A stretch of 48,360 nt of DNA from DATCJU01 sp036562635 (GTDB taxonomy: Bacteria > Actinomycetota > Actinomycetes > Mycobacteriales > Pseudonocardiaceae): contig DATCJU010000028.1 in NCBI GenBank assembly GCA_036562635.1, positions 1 to 48,360 of the forward strand. Direction: 5' to 3'. A program made the position numbers and the translations under genes. The notes beneath the pieces are model-generated. The model was not told the DNA's origin, searched no databases, and saw only the letters and a program-made list of their open reading frames with translations. Positions 7,247 to 17,478 of the stretch are shown here, one piece after another; position 1 is the first letter of the stretch, and each line of letters starts with the position of its first letter.

Positions 7247-8149
7247 TCAGGACCGGGCCAACAGGGCACGGACGGCGGAGGCGAACCGCATCGGGGCGTT
7301 GCCGTCGGTCTGTCGGAACCCCAGCGACGGTTCGGTGAGCTCCAGCTCCAGCAACAGCGGTCCCCGGGCGCCCCGCACCACGTCCACCCGCGCATACAGC
7401 AACTCGGCGCGGTGCCGCAGACCGAAACGGGCGCAGACCTCGTCCAGCACGTCCTCGGCCAACGCCCGCTGTGCCGGGTCGGGCTCGGCCGGCTTGAGGC
7501 GCTCGGTGACGAACAGACCCGAACCGTCCACCGGGTTGGCCGGGGTGGACTCGGCCAACATCGGACCCTTGTTGAACGCGTGCGAGAACACCCCGCCGAG
7601 GTAGACCAGGGCGGTCTCCCCCTCGGTGTCCACCGCAGGCTGGTAGGGCTGCACGAGGGCGGTACGCCCGTCCGCGTGCAGCGCGGCCAGGTGTTCCTCC
7701 GCCGCGGCCCGCTGCTCCGGCCGGAATCGCCGGGCGCCGCGGGAACCGGCTCCCACCGCCGGCTTCACCACCACCTCGTCGTCCGGCCACGACGACGGCT
7801 CCGCACCGGGGGACACCACCTCGGTGGGCACCACCGGGAGACCGGCCGACGCCAGGTCGGCCAGGTAGCTCTTGTCGGTGTTCCACCGCACCACGCGCGC
7901 CGGGTTGGCCAGGTTGGGCACCGTCTCGCACCAGGCCAGGAACTCCGAAAGGCGATCGGTGTAGTCCCAGGTCGCCCGGAGCACGACCAGATCGGCCTCG
8001 GCGAATCCCGCCCCCGGGTCGTCCCAGGGGGCGAAGGCGGCGTCCACCCCCACCGCACGCAGTGCAGGAGGCAACGCGTCGTCGTCCCCGTCCGAGGTCG
8101 GCAGGTCCGCACAGGTGGCCAGCAGGACCCGCGGGCGCGAGGTGGCCAT
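7247..8149 (-). CDS. ATP-grasp domain protein of unknown substrate
   Basis: 300-aa soluble protein of the ATP-grasp (RimK/glutathione-synthetase-like) superfamily, which typically forms an amide or peptide bond through an acyl-phosphate. The N-terminal ~90 residues form a Rossmann-like preATP-grasp lobe ending in VVLRATWDYTDR. The core has VVKPAVGAGSRGARRF (ATP-binding beta-strand lysine and glycine loop), LVQPYQPAV and the C-terminal metal-binding block LLYARVDVV...PLLLELELTEPSLGF. ATG 8149 has a GAGGA ribosome site 6 bases upstream. An in-frame upstream extension into the 99-aa gene was discarded. It starts 8 bases after the 99-aa gene stop, so the two are co-transcribed. The substrate is unknown. 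Confidence 0.8.
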   Translation of the reverse strand: MATSRPRVLLATCADLPTSDGDDDALPPALRAVGVDAAFAPWDDPGAGFAEADLVVLRATWDYTDRLSEFLAWCETVPNLANPARVVRWNTDKSYLADLASAGLPVVPTEVVSPGAEPSSWPDDEVVVKPAVGAGSRGARRFRPEQRAAAEEHLAALHADGRTALVQPYQPAVDTEGETALVYLGGVFSHAFNKGPMLAESTPANPVDGSGLFVTERLKPAEPDPAQRALAEDVLDEVCARFGLRHRAELLYARVDVVRGARGPLLLELELTEPSLGFRQTDGNAPMRFASAVRALLARS

Positions 8150-8157
8150 ACGGGTCC

Positions 8158-8457
8158 TCACCTGCCCGCCATGCGGCGACGGTGCGCCGCGCCGATGCGG
8201 ACCGCCGCGCTGGTGTCCCGGTCCCACTCGGCGAGCTCCAGGTCCTCCACCGCCGAGACCACCGCCTCCCCGGTGGCCACGTCCGGCACCACGACGTCCC
8301 CCAGCGCGCCGTCCTCACCCACGAGCACCACACGGGCACCGGCCCGACCCAGGTGCTCGACGACGGCTCGGCCGCTCTTGCCGTGCTCGGCGACGAAACG
8401 GCGGGCGGCCTCGACGGCCTTCGCCGGGGCAGTGCTGCTGCTCTTCTGCTCGGCCAT
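8158..8457 (-). CDS. Small conserved-looking protein of unknown function (99 aa)
   Basis: I do not recognise a family. The protein is hydrophilic with no membrane segment. It has a helical N-terminus (AKAVEAARRFVAEHGKSGRAVVEHL), then an alternating hydrophobic segment (GARVVLVGEDGALGDVVVPDVATGEAVVSAVEDLELAEWDRDTSA) and a basic tail. ATG 8455-8457 stands 6 bases after a TAGGCT box and has no Shine-Dalgarno sequence, so it is probably leaderless. It is the first gene of a two-gene unit with the ATP-grasp enzyme, which suggests a partner or substrate role. That is inference from position only. Confidence 0.7.
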   Translation of the reverse strand: MAEQKSSSTAPAKAVEAARRFVAEHGKSGRAVVEHLGRAGARVVLVGEDGALGDVVVPDVATGEAVVSAVEDLELAEWDRDTSAAVRIGAAHRRRMAGR

Positions 8458-8463
8458 GGCGGC

Positions 8464-8469
8464 AGCCTA
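8464..8469 (-). promoter_or_regulatory. -10 box for leaderless 99-aa gene
   Basis: TAGGCT on the minus strand, 6 bases before the ATG at 8457. Confidence 0.5.
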
Positions 8470-8573
8470 GATCGACGGACACGGCCTGCCGAAGTCCCGG
8501 CGGGCCGCGAGTCTGGTCACATCCCCACCTCCGGGGGGCCACCGGCGCTCCGGTATCCGCTGTGCGGAACGGT

Positions 8574-8579
8574 TAGGTT
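8574..8579 (+). promoter_or_regulatory. -10 box for leaderless DUF885 gene
   Basis: TAGGTT, 8 bases before GTG 8588. Divergent from the box at 8464-8469, so the ~130-bp region drives both directions. Confidence 0.5.
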
Positions 8580-8587
8580 CAGCAATC

Positions 8588-10219
8588 GTGCCGAACATCC
8601 CAACACCACTTCCCACCCTGCTCGACGAGTTCCTGAACTGGTACCTCGACCGGAACCCGACGGTCGCGACCTCCCTCGGCGCCCCGGGGCGTGACCACAC
8701 CTTCGGCGACCTGAGCGCCACCGCCCTGACCGCCCGGCAGGCCGAGCTGAGCCGCTGGCGTTCCCGTTTCGAGGCGGTCGAGGTCGACGGCCTCGGGGTC
8801 GAGGACCGCGTCGACCGGGACCTGGTGCTGGCCATGCTGCGTGGGGAGGAGGTGCTCGCCGACTGGCCGAGCTGGCGGCGGGACCCCTCCTTCTACACCG
8901 GACCGGTGTTCAACGGGCTGTACACGCTGTTCCTGCACCGCCTGCGTCCTGAGGCCGAGCTGGTGGCCGACACGGTGTCCCGCCTCGCCGAGGTGCCGAG
9001 CGTGGTCGCGGCGTGCCGGGCCAACCTCGACCCCGACCTGGCCGCGCCGCTGCTGGTACGGCGAGCGCTGGGACAGGCCCGTACGGCGCGACGGTTCCTC
9101 ACCTCCGCACTGCCGGCCGAGATCACCGACCCCGACCTGCGGGCCGAGGTCGCCGAGGCCGCGGAGCCGGCCGCCGAGGCGTTCGACGAGCTGGTGACCT
9201 TCCTGGCCGACTTCGCCGAGCGGGCCCGGGGGGACTGGCGGATGGGCGAGGAACGCTATTCGGCACTGCTGCGCGAGCGCGAGATGCTGGGTTACGGCGC
9301 CGCCGAGCTGCACGAACGTGGCAAGGCGGCCTACGCCGAGCTGGACGAGCAGATGCGTGCGGTGGCGCAGCGCGTCCCCGGTGGTTCGGCGGACTGGCGT
9401 GCGGTGATGGAGTCGCTGCAGGACGACCACCCACCGACCCTGGAGGCGATGCGCGCCGAGTACGCCGCCGAGACCGAGCGTGCCCGCCGGTTCTTGCGCG
9501 AGCACGGGCTGGTGTCCTTCGCCGAGGGCGAGGAGTGCCGGGTGGTGCCCTCCCCCGAGTTCCAACGCCCCGTGCTGTCCGTGGCGTTCTACATCGCGCC
9601 GCCCCCGCTGACCGACTCGCGGACCGGACACTTCTTCGTGCCCTACACCCCCGAGGAGTTCACCCCCGAGCAGGTGCGCCAGCGGCTGCGCACCAACGCG
9701 CGCGCCCAGATGCCCACCATCGCGGTGCACGAGGCCTACCCGGGTCACCACTGGCACCTGTCCTGGATGGCGGGCAACCCGCGGACGGTGCGCAAGGTCT
9801 TCCGCACCCCGTACTTCAGCGAGGGCTGGGCCCTGTACGCCGAGCGGGTGCTGGCCGAGCACGGCTACTTCGCCGATCCCGCCCACGAGCTGGCCCACCT
9901 GGAAGCCAGGATCTTCCGCGCGGCCCGCATCGTGGTCGATACCGCACTGCACTGCGGGGACATGAGCATCGAGCAGGCCGAGGAGTTCATGGCCACCAAG
10001 TCCTCGCTCACGCCGGGCACCGCCAAGGGCGAGGTCAACCGGTACTGTGCCTGGCCCACCCAGGCTCCGTCCTACCTGACCGGCTCCCTGGAGATCGAAC
10101 GAATCCGGGCCGACTACCTGGCCGCGGGACGAGGCGACCTCCGTTCCTTCCACGACACCCTGGCCGGCTCGGGGGCCCTGCCGCTGGGCCTGGCGCGCCG
10201 TGTGGCACTGGAGTCCTGA
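8588..10219 (+). CDS. DUF885 family zinc metallopeptidase-like protein
   Basis: 543-aa cytoplasmic, largely helical protein of the DUF885 family. The metal-site motif HEAYPGHH spans residues 381-388, and the third-ligand region YFSEGWALYAE has E412. Further family blocks are MATKSSLTPGTAKGEVNRYCAWPTQAPSYLTG near the C-terminus. No signal peptide is seen. The family resembles thermolysin/M32-like gluzincins, and few members are characterised, so peptide hydrolysis is a family-based inference. GTG 8588 is preferred because it sits at leaderless spacing from TAGGTT. A hairpin after the stop and a separate ribosome site for qor suggest a single-gene transcript. Confidence 0.88.
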   Translation: MPNIPTPLPTLLDEFLNWYLDRNPTVATSLGAPGRDHTFGDLSATALTARQAELSRWRSRFEAVEVDGLGVEDRVDRDLVLAMLRGEEVLADWPSWRRDPSFYTGPVFNGLYTLFLHRLRPEAELVADTVSRLAEVPSVVAACRANLDPDLAAPLLVRRALGQARTARRFLTSALPAEITDPDLRAEVAEAAEPAAEAFDELVTFLADFAERARGDWRMGEERYSALLREREMLGYGAAELHERGKAAYAELDEQMRAVAQRVPGGSADWRAVMESLQDDHPPTLEAMRAEYAAETERARRFLREHGLVSFAEGEECRVVPSPEFQRPVLSVAFYIAPPPLTDSRTGHFFVPYTPEEFTPEQVRQRLRTNARAQMPTIAVHEAYPGHHWHLSWMAGNPRTVRKVFRTPYFSEGWALYAERVLAEHGYFADPAHELAHLEARIFRAARIVVDTALHCGDMSIEQAEEFMATKSSLTPGTAKGEVNRYCAWPTQAPSYLTGSLEIERIRADYLAAGRGDLRSFHDTLAGSGALPLGLARRVALES

Positions 10220-10236
10220 CCACCCGGTCGTGGAAC

Positions 10237-10272
10237 ACGGGCGCCCGTGGTGGAACAGCCGCGGGCGCCCGT
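10237..10272 (+). terminator. Hairpin after DUF885 gene built from two 13-base repeats
   Basis: CGGGCGCCCGTGG occurs at 10238-10250 and 10262-10274. Each copy contains a palindrome, and the copies can pair with each other (11 bp, 14-base loop), 17 bases after the stop codon. Confidence 0.6.
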
Positions 10273-10313
10273 GGCGTTGCGGACATCGAACCGATCACGC
10301 GAGGAGGTTGGCC

Positions 10314-11285
10314 ATGCGTGCTGTCCAGGTGCGCTCCCACGGCGGCCCGGAGGTACTCGAACCGGCCGAACTGGACGACCCCACCCCCGGTGCCGGGAAC
10401 CTGCTGGTCCGGGTGGCGGCTGCCGGCGTCAACTACATCGACACCTACCATCGCACCGGTGCCTACCCCCTGCCGTTGCCGTTCGTGCCCGGGCTGGAGG
10501 GAGCCGGGCGCGTGGTGGCGGTCGGGGAGGGCGTCGAGGGGTTCGTCCCCGGTGACCGGGTGGCCTGGGCGCACGCCCCCGGCAGCTACGCCGAGCTGGC
10601 CGTGGTACCGGCCCACCAGGCGATCCACGTGCCCGACGAGCTGGACGACCACACCGCGGCCGCGATCCCGCTCCAGGGCATGACCGCGCACTACCTCACC
10701 GCGTCCACCTACCCGGTGCAGCCCGGGGACGTGGCCCTGGTGCACGCCGCCGCGGGCGGGATGGGCCTGCTGCTCACCCAGATGATCAAGGCACGCGGGG
10801 GACGGGTGATCGGCACCGTGTCCACCGCGGAGAAGGAGAAGCTGGCCCGTGAGGCCGGAGCGGACGAGATCATCCGCTACACCGAGGTCGACGACCTGGC
10901 CGGTGAGGTGCGTCGGCTGACCGGCGGCGAAGGGGTGCCGGTGGTCTACGACGGCGTGGGGGCCGCCACCTTCGAGGCGAGCCTGGCCAGCCTGCGTCCC
11001 CGGGGCATGCTGGTGCTGTTCGGCGCGGCCAGCGGCCCGGTCCCGCCGTTCGACCTGCAGCGGTTGAACGCGGCGGGCTCGCTGTTCGTGACCCGCCCCA
11101 CCCTGGCGCACCACATCGCCACCCGCGAGGAACTGGACTGGCGGGCCGGTGAGGTCTTCGGCGCGGTGATCCGGGGCGAGCTGACGATCCGCGTCACCGG
11201 ACGCTACCCGCTGGAGCGTGCCGCCGACGCCCACACGGACCTGCAGTCCCGGCGTACCACGGGCAAGCTGCTGCTGGTGCCCTGA
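10314..11285 (+). CDS. qor: NADPH:quinone oxidoreductase (zinc-independent MDR family)
   Basis: 323-aa zeta-crystallin/QOR-type medium-chain reductase that passes electrons from NADPH to quinones. It has the N-terminal GroES-like domain (VNYIDTYHRTGAYPLPLPFVPGLEGAG, the usual QOR substrate-loop motif). The Rossmann domain contains the NADP motif AAAGGMG, plus VVYDGVGAATFEASLASLRPRGMLVLFGAASG. No zinc-ligand cysteines are present. ATG 10314 has a strong GAGGAGG site 6 bases upstream, unlike its leaderless neighbours. Position next to ctaB matches Rv1454c-Rv1451. Confidence 0.92.
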   Translation: MRAVQVRSHGGPEVLEPAELDDPTPGAGNLLVRVAAAGVNYIDTYHRTGAYPLPLPFVPGLEGAGRVVAVGEGVEGFVPGDRVAWAHAPGSYAELAVVPAHQAIHVPDELDDHTAAAIPLQGMTAHYLTASTYPVQPGDVALVHAAAGGMGLLLTQMIKARGGRVIGTVSTAEKEKLAREAGADEIIRYTEVDDLAGEVRRLTGGEGVPVVYDGVGAATFEASLASLRPRGMLVLFGAASGPVPPFDLQRLNAAGSLFVTRPTLAHHIATREELDWRAGEVFGAVIRGELTIRVTGRYPLERAADAHTDLQSRRTTGKLLLVP

Positions 11286-11292
11286 GACACGG

Positions 11293-11332
11293 CTGTGGGG
11301 TGGGTCCGCCCCGGGACGGACCCACCCCACAG
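11293..11332. terminator. Bidirectional terminator, qor / ctaB
   Basis: Sixteen-base perfect stem (11293-11308 with 11317-11332) and loop CCCCGGGA between convergent genes. Confidence 0.85.
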
Positions 11333-11355
11333 CGAGGTCGGAACGGATCGGAACG

Positions 11356-12312
11356 TCAGAACGGCCAGCCCAGCGCCGGCCAGCCCACGACCGAGTCCAC
11401 CGCGATCGCCACGAACACCAGCGTCAGGTAGGTGTTCGACAGGTGGAACAGCCGCATGGGGTCGGCCTTCTCGCCCTGACGCACCGCGTTGTGCAGCCGG
11501 TGCGCCACGGCCAGGAACCACGCGCCGACCGACACGGCCACCGCCGCGTAGATCCAGCTCGTCGCCGGGACCAGCAGCAGACTCCAGAGCACCATCACCC
11601 AGGTGAACAGCACGATCCGCCGGGAGACCTGCACCGGAGTGGCGACCACCGGCAGCATGGGCACACCCGCCCGGGCGTAGTCGTCCCGGAACTTCATCGC
11701 CAGCGCCCAGGAGTGGGGCGGCGTCCAGAAGAAGACCACACCGAACATCACGAGTGCCGGCCAGTCGAGGCCGCCGGTCACCGCGGCCCAGCCGATCACC
11801 ACCGGCATGCAGCCGGCGGCCCCGCCCCACACGATGTTCTGTGCGGTGCGCCGCTTGAGCACCAGCGTGTAGACGAGGACGTAGAACAGGATGGTGGCCA
11901 CCGCCAGCACCGCGGCCAGCAGGTTCGCCACGGCCCACAGCACACCGAAGGCGGCCGCCCCCAGCAGCACCGCGAACACCAGGGCGTTGCGCGGCGGCAC
12001 CTCGTGGGTGACCAGCGGCCGGGCCTTCGTGCGCTTCATCACCGCGTCGATGTCGGCATCCACCACGCAGTTGAGCGCGTTGGCGCTGCCTGCGGCCATC
12101 GTGCCACCCACCAGGGTGCCCAGGACCACCCACAGCGACGGCACACCGCGCTCGGCCAGCAACATCGCCGGGATGGTGGTCACCAGCAACAGCTCGATGA
12201 TCCGGGGCTTCGTCAGCGCCACATAGGCGCGCACCACGTCGCGCGGGCGCCGGGGCTGCACTGGCGCGGCGGTGGTGTTCACGACGCCTTCCTGCGCAGC
12301 ATCGACCGGCAT
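11356..12312 (-). CDS. ctaB: Protoheme IX farnesyltransferase (heme O synthase)
   Basis: UbiA-superfamily integral membrane prenyltransferase, 318 aa, converting heme B to heme O, the step before CtaA. The first Asp-rich motif is N81-x3-D85-x3-D89 (NCVVDADIDAVMKRTKARPL). The second is in MKFRDDYARAGVPMLPVV. About nine hydrophobic helices are visible. ATG 12312 has GAGGAG just upstream. GTG 12282 with AGGAAGG is an alternative that would remove a poorly conserved 10-residue N-terminus. Divergent from tkt. Confidence 0.95.
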   Translation of the reverse strand: MPVDAAQEGVVNTTAAPVQPRRPRDVVRAYVALTKPRIIELLLVTTIPAMLLAERGVPSLWVVLGTLVGGTMAAGSANALNCVVDADIDAVMKRTKARPLVTHEVPPRNALVFAVLLGAAAFGVLWAVANLLAAVLAVATILFYVLVYTLVLKRRTAQNIVWGGAAGCMPVVIGWAAVTGGLDWPALVMFGVVFFWTPPHSWALAMKFRDDYARAGVPMLPVVATPVQVSRRIVLFTWVMVLWSLLLVPATSWIYAAVAVSVGAWFLAVAHRLHNAVRQGEKADPMRLFHLSNTYLTLVFVAIAVDSVVGWPALGWPF

Positions 12313-12463
12313 GATGCTCCTCGTTCTCGTCGGGAACGGCCCGGCACGGACCTGGGGCAACGGGCCTCGGCAATAGTAGCCGCGCTACTCACCGGAACAC
12401 CGTCCGGGGTGTTGCAGGACGCAGGGTGGGTACGACGGATCTCGGAACCCCGGGGGGCAGGAC

Positions 12464-12469
12464 TAGGCT
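12464..12469 (+). promoter_or_regulatory. Candidate -10 of the tkt operon
   Basis: TAGGCT about 95 bases before the tkt start would leave a ~90-base leader. No clear -35. On the other strand TACTAT at 12371-12376 is a candidate -10 for ctaB, overlapping an AGTAGC-CGC-GCTACT inverted repeat (12375-12389). Confidence 0.35.
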
Positions 12470-12563
12470 GACGCTCGGACGAGGGAGACGGCGGGCCGGG
12501 CCAAACCGGGATTGGTTCGTGCCCCCCGCACGTCGAATCTGAACGATCTTGGGAGCTGCGTCC

Positions 12564-14660
<2,097 letters not shown>

Positions 14661-14677
14661 GTGGGGAGGTACCTGGA

Positions 14678-15793
14678 GTGAGCACCACGAATCCGCTGGC
14701 CGCGCTGAGCGAGGCCGGTGTCTCGATCTGGCTCGACGACCTGTCCCGGGAGCGACTCACCTCCGGCGACCTGGCCGCGCTGGTGCGCGACCGGCACGTG
14801 GTCGGGGTGACCACCAACCCGACGATCTTCGCCGCCGCGCTGGCCAAGGGGCACGCCTACGACGCGCAGGTGCGCGAGCTGGCCGCCCGCGGCGCCTCCG
14901 TCGAGCAGGCGGTCCGTGAGATCACCACGACCGACGTGCGCAACGCGTGCGACCTGTTCCGCGAGGTCTGGGAGCGCACCGACGGCGTGGACGGCCGGGT
15001 GTCCCTGGAGGTGGACCCGCGCCTGGCGCACGACACCGAGGGAACGGTGACCGAGGCGCTGGAGCTGTGGAAGACCGTCGACCGGCCCAACCTGATGATC
15101 AAGATTCCGGCGACCGTGGAGGGTCTGCCGGCGATCACCCGGGTGCTGGCCGAGGGCGTCAGCGTCAACGTGACGCTGATCTTCTCGGTGGAGCGGTACC
15201 GGGCCGTCATGGACGCCTTCCTGGCTGGTCTGGAGCAGGCCAGGACCAAGGGACACGACCTGAGCACGATCGCCTCGGTGGCCTCGTTCTTCGTCTCCCG
15301 GGTGGACACCGAGATCGACAAGCGGCTGGACGCCGTCGGCACGCCCGAGGCCCGCGAGCTGCGGGGCCGGGCGGCCGTCGCCAACGCCCGGCTGGCCTTC
15401 GCCGCCTACCAGGACGTGGTGGCCGGTGAGCGGTGGCGGCAGCTGGCCGAGGCCGGTGCCCGACCGCAGCGCCCGCTGTGGGCCTCCACCGGGGTCAAGG
15501 ACCCCGCCTACCCCGACACCCGCTACGTCGACGAGCTGGTGACCCGGGGGGTGGTCAACACCATGCCGGAGAAGACGCTGCTCGCCGTGGCCGACCACGG
15601 CCAGGTGCGGGGTGACGTGGTCTCCGGCACCGCCGCCGAGGCCCAGCAGGTGTTCGACCGTCTCGCCGCGATCGGGATCGACCTCGACGACGTCTTCGCG
15701 CTCCTGGAGCGCGAGGGTGTCGAGAAGTTCGAGAAGTCCTGGGAGGAGCTGCTGGGCACGGTGGCCGACCAGCTGGCACAGGCGAGGGGCTGA
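14678..15793 (+). CDS. tal: Transaldolase
   Basis: 371-aa transaldolase of the long actinobacterial type. The Schiff-base lysine is K142 in PNLMIKIPATVEGLPAI. The N-terminal VVGVTTNPTIF and central SVASFFVSRVDTEIDKRL blocks are intact. GTG 14657 overlaps the tkt stop, but GTG 14678 has GGGGAGG 8 bases upstream and matches the family N-terminus (STTNPLAALSEAGVS). It works with Tkt to exchange C3 units between sugar phosphates. Confidence 0.96.
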   Translation: MSTTNPLAALSEAGVSIWLDDLSRERLTSGDLAALVRDRHVVGVTTNPTIFAAALAKGHAYDAQVRELAARGASVEQAVREITTTDVRNACDLFREVWERTDGVDGRVSLEVDPRLAHDTEGTVTEALELWKTVDRPNLMIKIPATVEGLPAITRVLAEGVSVNVTLIFSVERYRAVMDAFLAGLEQARTKGHDLSTIASVASFFVSRVDTEIDKRLDAVGTPEARELRGRAAVANARLAFAAYQDVVAGERWRQLAEAGARPQRPLWASTGVKDPAYPDTRYVDELVTRGVVNTMPEKTLLAVADHGQVRGDVVSGTAAEAQQVFDRLAAIGIDLDDVFALLEREGVEKFEKSWEELLGTVADQLAQARG

Positions 15794-15795
15794 GT

Positions 15796-17478
15796 ATGGC
15801 AAGTGGGACTTCCCGGGGGACGACCCCGCACACCGGCATCGCCGTGGAGATCACCGACGGCGACCTGGCACGCGAGGCCGAGCCGCTGGTCGACCAGCTG
15901 GTGACCGACAAGGTCGCGAGCAGGTTGACCGCGCAGGACCCCACGCTGTGGGGTCCTGCGGCCGAGTCGGAGGCCTCCGTCCGCCTGGCGTGGACCCAGC
16001 TGCACGAGACCTCGCGCCCGCTCCTGGCCGAGATCGACGCGCTGGCCGCCGAGCTGCGCGCCGAGGGCCTCACCCGGGTCGTGCTGGCCGGGATGGGTGG
16101 TTCGTCGCTGGCCCCGGAGGTGATCTGCGCGACGGCCGCCGCCGAGTCGGCACGTTCGGGTGGCGAGGGGACCAACCGGCTGGTGGTGCTGGACACCACC
16201 GACCCGGGTCAGGTCGCCGAGGTGCTCGCCGGTGACCTGGAGCGCACCGTGCTGGTGGTGTCCTCCAAGTCGGGTTCCACCGTCGAGACCGACAGTCACC
16301 GGAGGATCTTCGAGCGCGCGTTCACCGAGCGAGGGATCGACGCGGCCTCGCACATCGTGGTGGTGACCGACCCGGGTTCTCCGCTGGAGGCGGCGGCCCG
16401 CGAGGCCGGGTACCGCAAGGTGTTCCTGGCCGACCCCCACGTGGGAGGCCGCTACTCGGCGCTCACCGCGTTCGGCCTGGTACCCGCCGGTCTGGCCGGG
16501 GTGGACGTCTCCGCCCTGCTGGACGAGGCGGCGGCCGCGGCCGGGGTCCTGTCCGCCGACGACCCGACCAACCCCGCCCTGCGACTGGCCGCGGCCCTGG
16601 GTGCCGCCCACGCCCGAGGTGCGGAGAAGGTGGTCCTGGCCGACACCGGGTCGGGTGTGGTCGGTTTCGGGGACTGGGCCGAGCAGCTGATCGCCGAGTC
16701 GACCGGCAAGGACGACACCGGTCTGCTCCCGGTCGTGGTGGAGGGCCCGGAGGCCCCCGGGTTCGCCGACGCCGGGGAGGACGCCACGCCGGTGGCGATC
16801 GGTCCGGCCGTCGACGCGGCCGCGATCAGCACCACCGGCTCGCTCGGCGGTCTGTTCCTGCTGTGGGAGTACGCCACCGCGGTGGTCGGCCGGCTGCTGG
16901 GGATCAACCCCTTCGACCAGCCCGACGTGGAGGCGGCCAAGAAGGCGGCCCGGGCCCTGCTCGACGCCCCCGCCGAGGACGCACGACCCACCCCCACGCT
17001 GGTGGACGGCCCGGTGGAGGTGTACGCCTCGGGTGACTGGCTCCCCTCCGGGGCCACCACCGTGGCACAGGCGCTGCGGGCGCTGCTGGCGACCGCACCC
17101 GAGGGGGGCTACCTGGCCGTGCAGGCGTACCTGGACCGGATCGACGACGCCTCCGCCACGCTGCTGCGGAGCGAGCTGGCCCGGCGCACCAGGGTGCAGA
17201 CGACGTTCGGCTGGGGGCCCAGGTTCCTGCACTCCACCGGCCAGTACCACAAGGGCGGCCACCAGAACGGGATCTTCCTGCAGCTCACCGGGGAAGCCGA
17301 AGCCGATCTCCAGGTGCCCGACCGACCGTATACGCTCTCGGTGCTGCAACGGGCACAGGCGCTCGGTGACGGACAGGTACTCGCCGGACGCGGGCGGCCC
17401 GTGCTGCGCCTGCACCTGACCGACCGGGTCGCCGGGCTGGCCCATGTGATTAGGGCGGTGCAGGAGGTCGATTCGTGA
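15796..17478 (+). CDS. pgi: Glucose-6-phosphate isomerase
   Basis: 560-aa SIS-domain isomerase interconverting glucose-6-P and fructose-6-P, linking the operon to glycolysis. It has VLAGMGGSSLAPEV, LVVSSKSGSTVET (phosphate-binding serines/threonine), GGRYSALTAFGLVPAGLAG and the C-terminal SLGGLFLLWEYATAVVGRLLGINPFDQPDVEAAKKAA, typical of actinobacterial PPP-operon Pgi. ATG is two bases after the tal stop. The gene contains a perfect 13-bp inverted repeat at 15932-15960. Mycobacterium lacks pgi at this position, as I recall, while Streptomyces-type operons include it. Confidence 0.94.
   Translation: MASGTSRGTTPHTGIAVEITDGDLAREAEPLVDQLVTDKVASRLTAQDPTLWGPAAESEASVRLAWTQLHETSRPLLAEIDALAAELRAEGLTRVVLAGMGGSSLAPEVICATAAAESARSGGEGTNRLVVLDTTDPGQVAEVLAGDLERTVLVVSSKSGSTVETDSHRRIFERAFTERGIDAASHIVVVTDPGSPLEAAAREAGYRKVFLADPHVGGRYSALTAFGLVPAGLAGVDVSALLDEAAAAAGVLSADDPTNPALRLAAALGAAHARGAEKVVLADTGSGVVGFGDWAEQLIAESTGKDDTGLLPVVVEGPEAPGFADAGEDATPVAIGPAVDAAAISTTGSLGGLFLLWEYATAVVGRLLGINPFDQPDVEAAKKAARALLDAPAEDARPTPTLVDGPVEVYASGDWLPSGATTVAQALRALLATAPEGGYLAVQAYLDRIDDASATLLRSELARRTRVQTTFGWGPRFLHSTGQYHKGGHQNGIFLQLTGEAEADLQVPDRPYTLSVLQRAQALGDGQVLAGRGRPVLRLHLTDRVAGLAHVIRAVQEVDS
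15932..15960. repeat. Perfect inverted repeat inside pgi
   Basis: CGCAGGACCCCAC-GCT-GTGGGGTCCTGCG, 13-bp arms and a 3-base loop, 136 bases into the coding region. It encodes the conserved-looking stretch AQDPTLWGPA, so protein constraint may explain part of it. Confidence 0.9.

Noticed and set aside
8579..10153. 524-codon minus-strand frame opposite the DUF885 gene
   Set aside because: Pure shadow. The plus strand has the HEAYPGHH peptidase motif.
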